Shown: positions 34,501 through 46,604 of the stretch, piece by piece
How the letters are laid out: each line of letters starts with the position of its first letter
Numbering within the stretch: position 1 is the first letter of the stretch
NCBI GenBank assembly: GCA_037127255.1
Contig: JBANSL010000013.1
Location: 59,308,688-59,372,687 of the forward strand
DNA length: 64,000 nucleotides
DNA from: Persicaria tinctoria
Taxonomy: Eukaryota; Streptophyta; Magnoliopsida; Caryophyllales; Polygonaceae
Direction of reading: 5' to 3'
The notes under the pieces: generated by a model
What the model saw: only the letters and a program-made list of their open reading frames with translations
What the model was told of the DNA's origin: nothing
The model's database searches: none
Program-made: the position numbers and the translations under genes

Positions 34501-37500
34501 GGGGGAAACTTTCAATGTGGGTTCGACATGTGGCTGAACTGCTGTTTTATTATTATACTCCCTCCGTATCGCAATACTTGTTGTTTTAGCTCTATGCACG
34601 CTTATTAACAAAATCTATATTTACTTTACTTTTATAGGCTAAAACACCCAAAAGCAACAATTATTACCTATAAAGATAATAATTATAGCTAAAACAAGTT
34701 TTTTGATACACTTTTACTAGTCTAAAACAACAAGTATTGCGATACGGAGGGAGTATAAGATTATAAGATACTCCGTATAAGATTATGGAGGGATGCAAGG
34801 AAGAAACACCATAGGACAATAGCAAACCTGCTTGAAAGAAAAATTCAACCTTCCCAAAGGAGATGCTATCTGCTCCGTCAGCCTTTCTCCTCGTGGAGCT
34901 GTGTTACGTGTAGTTCGTATGGTTTGTTCAAGTTGTTGAAATTTGTTTTCATGCTTCTTCTATTCTGGATGCATATGCTCATACAACTTGCCTCTTTGCA
35001 GGAGAAAGCCTTGCCATTTTGAGGGCAGAATTAAAGAGTCAGAGGAAGCATGTAAAGAGTTTGAAGAAGAAATCATTATGGTCCCGGATTTTGGAAGAGG
35101 TAAGATGCTTTTATTTTGATATGTTCTGCTTAAGGAAGTCGAGCCAATATTTTTACTCTTGTTCTTCTGAATTAAATTCTTTTTTTTTAAACTGCAAACT
35201 TATACAGTAACTTTCCATGGAAGCTTCCTACCATTTAAACTTGTGCAATCGAGAAGTAAATGGGTTTTTGAAAGGCAACAATGTTTCGACATACAGAACA
35301 CAATCTGTTGAGGCTCTTTTAAAACACGTATCTAAGAGCCTATTTTGCTTTCTACTTCTTGCTCTTTACTTTGTTCAACTCACTGGAGCCTTTTCGTGCC
35401 AAGGCTGTTGCTTTCTAATCGCTCCGCTGTCCTTGATTCACTGTACATGCCCATGCCAAACATTCTTCGCTTTAATTAATGTTGGGTGTTCGTTGTGAGT
35501 ATACAGTGCTACAATTGTTGCAGGTGATGGAGAAACTTGTAGATATTGCCCATTTTTTGCATTTGGAGATCCATGAAGCATTTGGTAGTGCTGGTATACA
35601 TCCTAACCCTTTATCTTTTTTTATCCTAGTTTATTTTATCATGCAAGTCTCAATGGAAAAATGGAAAGAAAAACACTACTGTACTTCTTAGATCTTTCCA
35701 ATTTCTGCCATTGTATTGGGAATTTGGGCCATACCGTGAAGGTAAGAATGAGTATGAAAGATAATATAGTGGGACTGAACAGTGTTATTTTCTTAGCATC
35801 CCTACCATTTCTGATCTTACTACTAATAAAAAACTGGACGGAAAGTATAATGAAGCAGTCAGAATCCTTCTCTGTTTTTTTTTTGTTTTGCAAAATCTTT
35901 TCCATTTTTCTTTTGTTTTGCAAAATCTGTTGCCTCAACCTGGACGGAAAGTATTTCAAAGATTCACTTCATGCCTACTTAATTTTGATGTTGTAGAGGT
36001 GCTTTTATCATTGTCTTTCTCTTTTCGATGTAACATTTGCAGATGGTGACAAGCCATTGAAGACAACCATGTATAATCATCAAAAGCTCGGGTCCGCAGG
36101 CCTTGCCTTGCATTACGCAAATGTGATCACTCAAATAGATACACTGGTAAGATCATCCACAATGGTTTTGGGTAAAATATACACATTTACATAAAACGTG
36201 TAAACATACAATCATGTTTTGGTATTTTGCTATGTTGCTTAAATGTGCATTTTTACCCAACTTTCAAATCAAATTAATTTAAAACAAAAAATAAAATAAA
36301 ATAAAATAAAGAAAAAATGAATCAATAAAATTGTTTGGACTTTATGAAGGTTTATACACATGGGGAGGTGGTGTCTAATATTTGCACCTCACAATGCTCA
36401 AATGTGTACATTTGAACACCAAAAAATGAAACAATGGAGCCAAAAAATGTTTAAAAAATACACACTTGCACACAACCATTGAAGATTATCAAAGTTGGCC
36501 ATTATCTATGGTCGACTCTTTTAATAGAGCTAGTTACCTGTAATTTTTTTTTGCAATACATGGACAAAAGGGAGTCCCTTTTTTTTTGTCTCATTTTATA
36601 TAGTTCTAGCACATTCTTAGAATCCTCAAAACTATGATTTAACCTTTAATGGCATCGGTTTGCAAGTAGGTATCTCGATCCAATTCCGTGCCACAAAGCA
36701 CAAAGGATGCTTTGTACCATGGATTGCCACCCAATGTAAAGACAGCATTGAGGTCCAAGCTGCAAGCATATCAACTGAAGGAAGAGGTATGGATTCTTTG
36801 AATAAATGTTTCTTGCTTCCAGTTTTGAAGATAGTTGACTAAACAACAGTAATAGCAAAGAATGCCTTTTTTTCCTCGCTCCAAAAGTCATTTTGGGGAA
36901 GTGATCTTGTATGTCCTGATTAATTGGAGGGTTTTTTTTTTCTTTTCCTCTTCTTTTTCTTGCGCAGCTCACTATCCCACAAATCAAAGCTGAAATGGAG
37001 AAAACTCTGCACTGGCTTGTTCCGATTGCTGCAAATACATCCAAGTGAGCTTATGCTTATGTTATTAGTTTCATCCTTTGGGTTCTGGGGAGGCAATTAT
37101 ACAACTGAAATGCTCCAAAATTTAACTTTTCACATTTGAAGTGTTAATCTGATATGTTACTTTCTTTATTTCTTTGAAGTTTTAACTTAACTTTGGTGAT
37201 TGTCTTGCATGTGGGGTGCGATACAGAGCCCATCATGGGTTTGGTTGGGTCGGAGAATGGGCGAATACTGGGTAAGTATGAACCATGTTCTCAAGCTTGA
37301 CGGTCTTTCTATGTCAAGCCTTCTAACTTGATTGGCTTGATTGAATTCCCCAGTTCCGAATTGGGCAGGAACGCAGCTGGGCAGGGACACTTGCTCCGGA
37401 TAGAGACCCTCCACCATGCGGACAAGGAGAAGACTGAGAAATACATTCTTGACCTTGTCGTCTTGCTTCATAACCTCATCAGTCAATCAAGAGCTACCTC

Positions 37501-37873
37501 GAATAATGAGATGCGTTCGCCTGTGAAATCACCTATCCGCTCGCCCAACCAAATCACACAAGTGCAGCCGCCATCACATAACACCATGTGCCCCTCCCCA
37601 ATGCTAACAGTAGAGGACCGAGAGATGCTTAGGGACGTGACAAAGCGGAAGCTCACGCCGGGCATAAGCAAGAGCCAGGAGTTCGATACGGTGAAGACGA
37701 GGCTGAGCAAACACCATAGACTGAGCAAGAGTAGCAGCCACTCTCCTACAAGAGAGCACATGAGGGAGGTTTACTCCACAAGGAGGCCGTCCTCAGTTCC
37801 CATAATAGACTTTGAAATCGACCGTATAAAGGCACTTGATGTCATCGATCGGGTGGATACAATACTGAAATGA
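25575..37873 (+). CDS. PSI1: PSK SIMULATOR 1-like growth protein (DUF3475/DUF668)
   Basis: Twelve coding exons: 25575-25889, 26330-26655, 26784-26876, 26971-27061, 29832-29925, 35002-35099, 35524-35593, 36043-36146, 36670-36786, 36968-37044, 37227-37271 and 37354-37873. All are GT/AG and in phase, giving 649 aa, close to the ~650 aa of Arabidopsis PSI1. MGGLCS at the N-terminus is a myristoylation signal with a cysteine open to palmitoylation. DUF3475 lies at ~155-212 (ILAFEVANT). DUF668 lies at ~378-465 ([24 protein letters not shown]). A Ser/Pro/Arg-rich tail follows. PSI proteins promote cell growth with phytosulfokine signalling in Arabidopsis; their biochemistry is unsettled. Introns 4 (2.8 kb) and 5 (5.1 kb) hold transposons, yet no exon is broken. 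The gene looks functional. Confidence 0.94.
27849..29420 (+). mobile_element. Non-autonomous LTR-type element in PSI1 intron 4
   Basis: Two segment pairs repeat in the same order. 27888-27985 matches 29205-29300 (TTTCCTAAT...GAGCAAGTCTAGGTTAG...GCCTATA). 28355-28440 matches 29325-29400 (GCGAGATACTTGC...AAGAGTGGTTTCCTCAA). These look like LTRs, the first split by ~370 bp of foreign sequence. TGTTAGGAAATAAATCC at 27849 fits an LTR start. The interior has two short frames (28297-28752, 28834-29196) with no recognised domain. Confidence 0.5.
30135..32430 (+). pseudogene. Decayed LINE (L1-type) in PSI1 intron 5
   Basis: In the host gene's orientation, broken frames encode the start of a LINE reverse transcriptase (YWDIVGPF), its core ([17 protein letters not shown], 30705-30758) and [14 protein letters not shown] post-RT stretch follows ([29 protein letters not shown], ~31010-31150). 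A zinc-binding-like region lies near 31640-31790. Many stops and frameshifts and an internal deletion around 30930 make it inactive. Confidence 0.85.
32497..34058 (-). mobile_element. Helitron-like AT-rich block in PSI1 intron 5
   Basis: On -, the right end reads ATATCTATATTTCTATATTATAACAC, like the 5' ends of plant Helitrons. The left end is CTAG followed by T. Inside, a ~90-bp stretch (TTACTTACATCAAAATAAAAATGA...) is duplicated at ~32790 and ~33038. There is no clear 3' hairpin, so the class is tentative. Confidence 0.4.
34558..34753. mobile_element. Stowaway MITE in PSI1 intron 5
   Basis: 196 bp with inverted ends CTCCCTCCGTATCGCAATAC and TA on each side. A different subfamily from the copy at 23645 by terminal sequence. 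Confidence 0.9.
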
Positions 37874-38037
37874 CGAAGTTCCATGCCCAGAAAAGGTCCA
37901 TGACTCCCGCATTTTTTCGCCTGCTGCAAAACAGGGGTTACGAAAGGAAGGGAGCTTAGCAGTGGTTGCAAGCTGAAGTTTTTTCGAAGTTGATCCGAGA
38001 TGCTTACCGTGTATAGAATTTTATCGTTGTGATTTGG

Positions 38038-38043
38038 AATAAA
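38038..38043 (+). terminator. Polyadenylation signal of the PSI1-like gene
   Basis: AATAAA lies 165 bp past the stop codon, followed by T/GT-rich sequence (GTTTTGGCTTCTGTTT, TTGTTTTCTTGGTGTG). This fits the 3' end of the transcript. Confidence 0.6.
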
Positions 38044-38729
38044 TATCAGTTCTCGTTTTGGCTTCTGTTTATAAGTAGGTTGTGCATTTGTTTTCTTGGT
38101 GTGTTAGTGAACGCTAGCGCAAACATAGGGTCAACAAAAGATTAAGCATTCACCAAGAAAGAAGGAAAGTTTCCCAAACATCTCATAAAAACAAAACTTA
38201 TTTAGGCCAAATTGTAAAAAACAAACCACCTTTTAAACTAAATGTCCTAAAAACTTTCCTTTGCTAGTAAATGGCCAAACTTTTTTCATAATACCAACAC
38301 TACCCCTACCCCTAATTTAATTAAAACAAAAACTCGTTCTTTCTTCTTCCCTCTCCCACAAGTGTCGTTTCCTTCCTTCGTGCGATCGTGATTTCTCTTC
38401 TCCCCTCAGATCTACATTGTTGCGGTTCGAGCCTCGATTTATGGCCGTTTCCAGCCACTGGCGGCCATTGTGATTGCTACGGGGCTCCTGCAACTCAGAT
38501 CCGGCACCACCGCTTGACCTTAGATCCGGCTGCCATGGCGATTTCCATTGTTGCGATGGTGTTGTATTCTCCTCCTCCATATCGATCTCCTCCTCCGGCG
38601 ACCTCAGGTTCCGCAATTTCCCTCAATGATTCTCTCTAGGATGTACCTCCTCTCGTCACAGTTGAAGAGAAATCCGTTTTGGATTCGTGCGTCGATACTC
38701 TGGATGGGATCTGCACGATCCTCGACCAC
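38044..38729. other. Unassigned sequence with GC-rich exon-like stretch
   Basis: 38180-38330 is AT-rich and loosely resembles, inverted, 46060-46210 (both contain ACTTTTTTCA and ACCCCTA). 38340-38729 is coding-like, with an AG acceptor-like site at 38639. No protein is recognised. It may be the end and captured cargo of a larger transposon. Confidence 0.35.
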
Positions 38730-38734
38730 GAAAC

Positions 38735-40059
38735 TATTAGGATAATTTATATATTATTATATTAGGATTTAATTATTTCCATTATTTAGATTTAGTAGAA
38801 TTAGTCAAGGTTGTTAGAGTAATGCACTCAACCCCTCTCTCCACCATCTCCATCATCATCGTTGTATTGCTCTATATATTCTCTTTTATGAATTAATGAA
38901 GTGGGTGTTCTTTCACACCAATACTCAACATGGTATCCAAGCCTTCTTAGCCTAACGGCTCCGATCCTCAAAACTAATGGCTTCCGCCTAGCCAAAAACT
39001 CTTTAATGGCCAAAACCATGTCGGCCTTTCTTCCTTATTCCCTAACCGCCTACCAGCAATCCAATCTTGGCTCCGGCCATTACAAAACCGCTTCCGCACT
39101 AACCAAAATTTTTGGCTTTTGCCAACCCAATTTCGGCCAAAACCATGTCGGCCTTTTATTCTTGCTTTTCATTGGCCAAAACCCATTTCGGCCACACAAA
39201 TCACAAATCACACAAAATTGTCTTCGGGCTAATCCAATTTCAGCGTTTGCCACCATCAAATTACCCCTAGAAAACTCCTTGATGCCTCTTCCATGGCGTC
39301 CTAGTCCTACCACCACTTTCACAAAGCCCTCGCTATCGCACCACCGATGCACACCAACAAGTCCACCCGCGCAACGTCATCATGTGGCCATCGATATGAT
39401 CATATTTGAGCATATTGAAATGATTAATTAGCATTTGCTAATTAAGCACACGGGAGATCACTTCCAAGATTACAGATTGGATGCAAAGTCAAACCGAGCC
39501 ACCGAGCCACAATGCAACCGCTGCTTCCCGTTTGTTCCAGGCGCTAGGAGGCCATCGGGCAAGCCACAAGAAGCCCAAGCACTCCCCGCCGGAAGACATC
39601 GACAACCACTAGCAACAGTCCCCCTCCCAAGGGGTTTTTCCCTCCCAAGCATTGGGCAATCAGGCGCCACCGATCGCTGAAGGCTTCCTCTCCGTCGACT
39701 CTGTGCCTGGACCTCAACCTCCCCACCAGTCTGCCAGCAAACCTGCGGCATCCGTGACTTGCGCTTGATGTGCAACAATTAAAAAAAAAAACTTTTATTT
39801 ATTGTTTATTCCATATTTATCCAGTTTTCAGTTTCGATATCTCTTGCTTCAACTGCGGGAGAATATTAGGATAATTTATATATTATTATATTAGGATTTA
39901 ATTATTTTCATTATTTAGATTTAGTAGAATTAGTCAAGGTTGTTAGAGTAATGCAGTCAACCTCTCTCTCCACCATCTCCATCATCATCGTTGTATTGCT
40001 CTATATATTCTCTTTTATGAATTAATGAAATGGGTGTTCTTTCACACCAATACTCAACA
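38735..40059 (+). mobile_element. TRIM-like small LTR retrotransposon
   Basis: Two 196-bp LTRs (38735-38930 and 39864-40059) are almost identical and run TATTAGGATAA...ACTCAACA. TGGTATCCAAGCC right after the first resembles an initiator-tRNA-Met primer site. CTGCGGGAGAA before the second is the purine tract. The insertion is flanked by an exact 5-bp duplicate, GAAAC (38730-38734 and 40060-40064). The 930-bp interior has no pol domains. Both LTRs start TA rather than TG. Confidence 0.9.
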
Positions 40060-40305
40060 GAAACTTCCTCTCTGTTCAGCGTCGCAACGATGTCATCCTT
40101 CTTTCCGATTTGGTCGCCTCCCCTCTCCGCCCCAACGACGACGATTCCGTGCCCACACCGCCCGTCTACGGGGTTGATGATCGATGCGGTGGAGGAGTCG
40201 ATGCTCCTCCTCTCTCTCTCGGATGCCACTCGCACCCTCGCTGCATCATATTAATTGGGAAGAAAGACGCGAACTCACTTGCAATTAGTCTTTACATTTG
40301 TTTAG

Positions 40306-40560
40306 TTCATAAGCTGAACAAAATTACTTGCCAGATTGTGTTATTGCGCTTAATAATGCCTTGATTTAGTTGTGTTTCAATGCAAATTGAAACAAAATTA
40401 CTTGCCAGATTGTTTAGTTCATAAGTTGAACAATAATGCCTTGATTTAGTGGTGTTCATAAGCTGAACAAAATTACTTGCCATATTGTTAATTTAGTTCA
40501 TATTCGGTGGTGTTTAAATGCAAATTGCTTGCCTTTAATAATGACTTGATTTAGTTTCAT
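40306..40560 (+). repeat. Degenerate tandem repeat, ~70-90-bp units
   Basis: Three to four units share TTCATAAGCTGAACAAAAT, TACTTGCCAGATTGT and AATGCCTTGATTTAGT. Not coding. Confidence 0.7.
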
Positions 40561-40699
40561 GTGGAAAGCACGATTATTAGTGCTTGTAAGATTTGAATTG
40601 GATTGCTGATCAAATTGGGACATTCACCCTTATGAAAATACTTTTGAGAAATGTGTAATAAAGGTTTGTGATTCCCTTATTCTAGATTTTTCTTTAATT

Positions 40700-42600
40700 A
40701 CAATGTCTATAACCATGTTTTTATAGTGGTTAAAGTGTATGTGGCCTTGTTTTTATAGTGATGACAATGTCTATACCATGTTTTTATTTTGGTTACAACG
40801 TCTATGACCCTGTTTTTATTTTGATTACAACGTCTATAACCTTCTTACTCATTCATATATTAGAGGAGAATTACTATCACCACATATATTTTGGCTTCTC
40901 ATTAGCCCCTATAGGGTTTGTTCTTCCATTTGTCCTATAGTTTTCCTTTGATTACAGTGTCTATGACCCCGTTTTTATAGTGGTGATAGCGTTTATGACC
41001 ATGTTATTATTTTTATTACATCCTCTACAGGTCTTTCCTTTGATTACAGTGCCTACGCTCTTTTTTCACAGTGGTGACAGTCTCTATAAAGCTGTTTTTA
41101 TTTTGGTCAACGTCTATAGGGTTTTCCTTTTGATTACAGTGTCTATGACTTGGTTTTTATAGTGGTGACATTGGCTATGACACTGTTTTTATTTTGATTA
41201 CAATGTCTATGACCCTCTTACCCATTCATGTATTAGAGGAGAATTGTCATCACATTTATTTTGGCTTCTCATTAGTCCCTATAGGGCTTGTTCTTCCTTT
41301 ATGCTATGATTTTCCTTTGATTACAGTGTCTATGACCATGTTTTTATAGTGGTGACAGTATCTATGACTTTAATTTTTTTTATAGTACGTGGTTACAATA
41401 GTAGTTACATTTTTAATTTTTTTTTTCGTGGTGACACTACTTTAAAAAAATCTAAAAACTACAAATTAGAAATTAGAGAATAACTGTCACCACATGTATT
41501 TTGGCTTCTCATTAGCCCCTATAGGGTTTGTGCTTCCCTTTTCCTAGGGTTTTCCTTTGATTACAGTGTCTATGACTTGGTTTTTATAGTGGTGACATTG
41601 GCTATGACACTGTTTTTATTTTGATTACAGTGTCTATGACCCTCACCCATTCATGTATTAGAGGAGAATTGTCATCACATTTATTTTGGCTTCTCATTAG
41701 TCCCTATAGGGCTTGTTATTCCTTTATGCTATGATTTCCCTTTGATTACAGTGTCTATGGCCATGTTTTTATAGTGGTGACAGTATCTATGACTTTAATT
41801 TTTTTTATAGTGGTTACAATAGTAGTTACATTTTTAATTTTTTTTTATCGTGGTGACACTACTTTAAAAAAATCTAAAAACTACAAATTAGAAATTAGAG
41901 AATAACTGTCACCACATGTATTTTGACTTCTCATTAGCCCCAATAGGGTTTGTGCTTCCGTTGTCCTATGGTGTTTCTTTTGATTACAGTGCCTATGACT
42001 TGGCTTTTATAGTGGTGACAGTGGCTATGATACTGTTTTTTTTATAGTGGTTACAATAGTAGTTACATTTTTATTTATTTTTATTTTGGTGACACTAATT
42101 TAAAAAAATCTAAAAAACTAGAAATTAGAAATTAGAGAATAACTGTCACCACATGTATTTTGGCTTCTCATTAGCCCTTATAGGGTTTGTGCTTCCCTTT
42201 TCCTAGGATTTTCTTTTGATTACAGTGTTTATGAACCTTTTTTCATAGTGGAGACAATGTCTATAAAGCTGTTTTTATTTTGGTTACATCGTCTATAGGG
42301 TTTTCTTTTTGATTACAGTGTATTTGACCGTGTTTTTATAGTGGTTACAGTGTCTATGATCCTATTTTTATTTTGCTTACATCATCTATGAACCTCTTAA
42401 CCATTCATATGTTATAGGAGAATTGTCACCACATGCATTTTGGCTTCTCATTAGGCCCTATAGAGAATTGTCACCATTCATATGGTGATGACACCACTAA
42501 CACATTCTCTTGCTCTAGTGTTTTTTCTTTGATAACAGTTGTGGTGACACTATTTACGACCCTGTTTTTAGTGTGCTGACAGTGTGTTAAGAACATAATT
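40700..42600 (+). repeat. 32-bp tandem-repeat array with ~430-bp higher-order units
   Basis: The basic unit resembles ACAGTGTCTATGACCCTGTT plus TTTATAGTGGTG, 32 bp in all. Consecutive units start at 40700, 40732, 40764, 40795 and 40827. Stretches of these units alternate with a spacer containing GGCTTCTCATTAGCCCCTAT. A ~430-bp block is repeated almost perfectly (starting ~41119 and ~41547), with a shortened third copy at ~41968. No gene lies in it. Confidence 0.88.
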
Positions 42601-42814
42601 ACAAGAACCAAGAGAAATTAAGCTAGCTAGATATACATGAAATTAGTGTTTTCATTAATTGATAAATAATACGGGTACTCCGTATATGTGATAAACACAT
42701 ACGCATTCACCATTGTCTTGACCTGTGTGTTTTCATTAATGTGGTGTCAACTCCTGATTATGGTTTCCAGTTTTATCTCCATTTTTATCAATCCTTATCC
42801 ATTTTATATGTAAA

Positions 42815-44613
42815 CTAGTATCGTGAACCGCGACTTTGCGCGGTTTCTTAAAAAATTATATTTTAATACTTCCTTAATTTATTTTTAAACTATTAATTTT
42901 TATTTTATTATAAAGATTAACACTATTTCAATGAATCTTTATTCTGGAAGTTTTCAATTAATCATAAACTAAACTAACCTTCTTTTCATTTAAAATCAAT
43001 ATATGGTTAGCATGTATAAATAAATTACTTCGTAACAACTTAAAAAAAGAAAAGATAAATATTTATCATAATAGCATGTATGATAAAGGGTAAAATGATA
43101 GATCTATGTAGTAAAAATAATTAAATATATAATTTATGTTATATTTTAATCATAGGGAAAACTAATTAAAATACCCCGACTTTTGGGGGTATGGTAAAAA
43201 TATATCCTCAACTTTCAAATGTAATAAAAATATCCCAACCTTTAAGGGTAGTGGTAATATATTACCACAAGTTTTTTCACTAGTAAAAAATGATGACGAA
43301 GCAGCCTACGTGGATTTTTATTTTTTGGGTTTTCTTAAACAGTGTCCTTAGGAAAAAAATAAAGAGCTGGACCGGGTTCATACCCAACGCATTTTCCACC
43401 CTTATATCTTCTTCCGCGGTCACCTCTTGAATTGTCTTCTGGGTCTTCCAGGTAGCTCACGGTTTCCCTTCAATGTCAGTCTACCTCCCTCATGGTCAAA
43501 TATCTTGAGTTGTCTCTCTCACATCGTCTTCCCCTTTGATTCGTTCCCAAACTTGGTTAGGTAAGTTTTATTTTTTTCCCTCTTCGTTGTTGTTGTTGTT
43601 GTTGTCGTCGGTTTAGTTTTGTTGTTGGCTTAGTGTTAGGAATAGTCGTGTTGTGTTAATTTGAGTCAATTTTGACCGGATTAGTTGTTTGGTTGAATCA
43701 ATTTCGTTTTTCGGGTTTAATTTGTTATCGTTTTACTTTTTTCCTAGGAAAAATGTTCAATAAAACCCAATTTTCGTGCTTATTTGTACAAAAGGCTTCC
43801 ACGTATGTTGTCTTGTAAAAAAAAATTCACGTAGGCTACCTTGTTAGAATTTTTGACCCGTGAGAAAACACAGGGTAATATATTACCACCACCCTTAAAG
43901 ATCGGGATATTTTTATTACATTTGAAAGTTGAGGATATATTTTTACCATACCCCCAAAGGTGGGGGTATTTTAATTAGTTTTCCCTTAATCATATGCATG
44001 TATATTACAAAAAAAAAACATTAATGTTAAATTATATTTCCATCTTCTTCATTTTTTTTCTTCTTTCAAAAGATATTTATTTCTATCTTAGAAGTTTCAT
44101 AATTATCTTTTATTTCTAATAAGGAGCCACCAACATTTGCAAAATGACCTAAAAAATATCTTCTGACGAACTTGATATATATACTCTATATATAAATATG
44201 TTTATCATTAGCTTGATAAAAAAAAACGATTAATCTTCATTAGTAAAAATATTTTTATTTATCTTATCTTTGTGATTATAATTGACATTGAAAACGTATA
44301 AAACCTATCCTCTAATTAATTAGAGACCATGCCTATAAATAAAACGTTTATTTAACATATTTATAAACATACATAAACTTATCCACTAAAATTGAATAAT
44401 ATTAGATAGATTTATCTAAAATGATAAGTTTTCTACCTAATTAAGATATAATGTTGAATATTTATAAAAAAAACCTAATTAAGAAATAAGGTTATACTAA
44501 TTTAATTCAGAATATGACACGTAAGCAAAAATAATCCCGTTTAATCCAGAAAATTCCATGGATGCGAGATCGCACCAGCGGCCTCTGTTTTAGTATTTTG
44601 ATATAGATATAGA
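42815..44613 (-). mobile_element. Helitron (non-autonomous), minus orientation
   Basis: On -, the 3' end is a hairpin (AACCGCG/CGCGGTT) followed by CACGATA and CTAG, with host T next. The 5' end is TCTATATCTATATCAAAATAC after a host A. No Rep/helicase frame is present. A second 5' end of the same family lies at 45120-45265. The element has itself been hit by a Mutator-type MITE at 43155-43985. Confidence 0.65.
43155..43985. mobile_element. Mutator-type MITE / small Pack-MULE candidate
   Basis: 831 bp with ~130-bp inverted ends starting GGGAAAACTAATTAAAATAC. The flanks are a perfect 9-bp duplicate TTAATCATA (43146-43154 and 43986-43994), the Mutator signature. The centre (43370-43590) is C/T-rich, exon-like, with a GT donor-like end and a GTT run. 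It could be a captured gene piece, though I cannot name it. Confidence 0.85.
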
Positions 44614-46600
44614 TAGATATTATATAGATATTGATAATGATTGGATATCTAAAATCGAGTTTTATTAATTTTAATTAGCAAAATCGATTCTTCCACTTTT
44701 CATCGATCAATTTGAATTGGTTTTAAATTGAAAATGATAACCTTTGTTAACCTTGAATTGATTTCAAATTGAAAATCGTAAATAGGATTAGGAGGGATCA
44801 AACATAAAATGACAACGGAAATAAACATATTAATATTCTAAGAAAAAAATCTTCCCAATTTTTTTTCTGTGTAAAATCTTCCCATTTTTTTTAATAACAT
44901 AAATTAACACATATTCTAAAAAAAATTGCTCAAATTTTTTTTTAAAAAAGTCAAACACAAAGATTTATCCTGCATGATATTTAAAAAAAAAAAAATCAAA
45001 TCGTTAAAGATCTTCATCATAAAATTTATCTAATTAAGATATAAGGTTATATAGGATAAATCATTGATCTAAAAAGATAAGTTTTTTACCCAACTATATT
45101 GGTTTATTAATTGAAGTGGCTCAAAAATATAATACCACTTTAATCCAGAAAATGCCACGCAGACGAAAATAATCCTGTTTAATCCAGAAGATTCCGTGGC
45201 AGCGAGGTCGCTTCACCGGTCTCTGTTTTAGTATTTTATATAGATATATAGATATAGATATATAGAATATAGATAGATATCTCCTCCCAAAATTAATTAA
45301 TTCATTTAACAAAACTAATCAGTCAGTTCAGCACGTAGCCAGTTGCAAAGGAGTTCCGATTGTTGAAGTGTTTGACGGCTTTCCATCTTGACTTTCTCCA
45401 CACATCCCTCGCAATGCAATTTCACGTTCAACAACACCGTCATTGCTCCGATGCTGTCACCTTCGATCGATTAACTTAAATTCAGATGAGGATGAAGTCA
45501 AGATGAAAAATTAAAGGCGTCCCGATCGATGGGATAGAGAGATGACAGAGAGGGGGCTAGGTCGGGGCTGGAAAGCAGATCTACAGGGTTGATTGTGAGA
45601 TGTCGGCCGAATCAACTCCGAGAGTACTGCTAGCTTCACTAGGTCGGAGACACCGCCTTTGATTGCTAGACGAAGAAGACGCCAACTGATGAAGACGGAG
45701 GTGGTACTGGTGAAACGAAGAAAACGTAGAATTTTTACCCTCTGCAACAGGAAATTTCACACCGGAATCATATTCCCCCAACAAATCTCGAGATCCAGGG
45801 AGACAAGGAGACTTCTTCGACTCAAGCGCGAGCGATGACAGTGGTCCAACAACGATGAAGATGGTGGTGGTTGTCGGCAATGGGTGATGGCGGTCAGAGC
45901 AGTGACGGCACATTACTGGTGGCGAAGAAGAAGCAAACGAAGATGAGAGCAGTGACGGAGCCGATGAAGCTGGCGGCGAAGCGAAGGAAGCAGGGAGGAC
46001 GGCTTTTCTCCATCGCCAGATCTGTTTTAATTTGGGGAGATCGGTTTTAATTTGGGGAGAAGGGAATAAATAAGAGTAGGGGTAAAATTGAAAAAAGTGG
46101 ATACTTAACTAATATTGTATTCCTATCACTTCATATTTGTTTTCAAAATGGCCACTTAAAAAAAAAAAAAAAAAAAGCCCCCTTTTAAATGTATACACCC
46201 TTTAAATAGGTTTCGTTGTCCAAAACTCAGTAAAGCGCGTGGGACTACCACTTGATTTTTATTCTATTTTGACGCCAATTCAACAACAAAAAAATGAAAA
46301 TAAAATGGATTGGGGGTTGGAGAAATGATTAAACCTAGGCTAAATGGTAGAAAATAATTCTTTAAATACACCTATTTATTATAAGCAACCCTTAAATTGA
46401 CATTTCTAGAAAATAACTTGCATCAACCATCTCCGAATATATTCATTCCAAATATAGGTTAAAGTTGATTATAATTTAACCATTCCTTTTATATAATATT
46501 ATAATAGAATTTTAACAATTAAAAATAAATGTAAATAAGTATGAAATTGGAAAGAAACTATTGACATTGTTTTCTCTTTTTAAACAACCGATAAAATGGT
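44614..46600. other. Mixed region: second Helitron 5' end and GC-rich stretch
   Basis: 45120-45265 repeats the Helitron 5' terminal region (TTTAATCCAGAA...TCTGTTTTAGTATTTT), so a truncated relative lies to its left. 45500-46000 is GC-rich with open frames on - (for example 45581-45913), Ser/Pro-rich, not recognised. 46155-46172 is a poly-A run. No supported gene. Confidence 0.45.
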
Positions 46601-46604
46601 GTTA

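Noticed and set aside
37483..37761. Minus-strand ORF of 92 codons
   Set aside because: Antisense shadow of the last PSI1-like exon.
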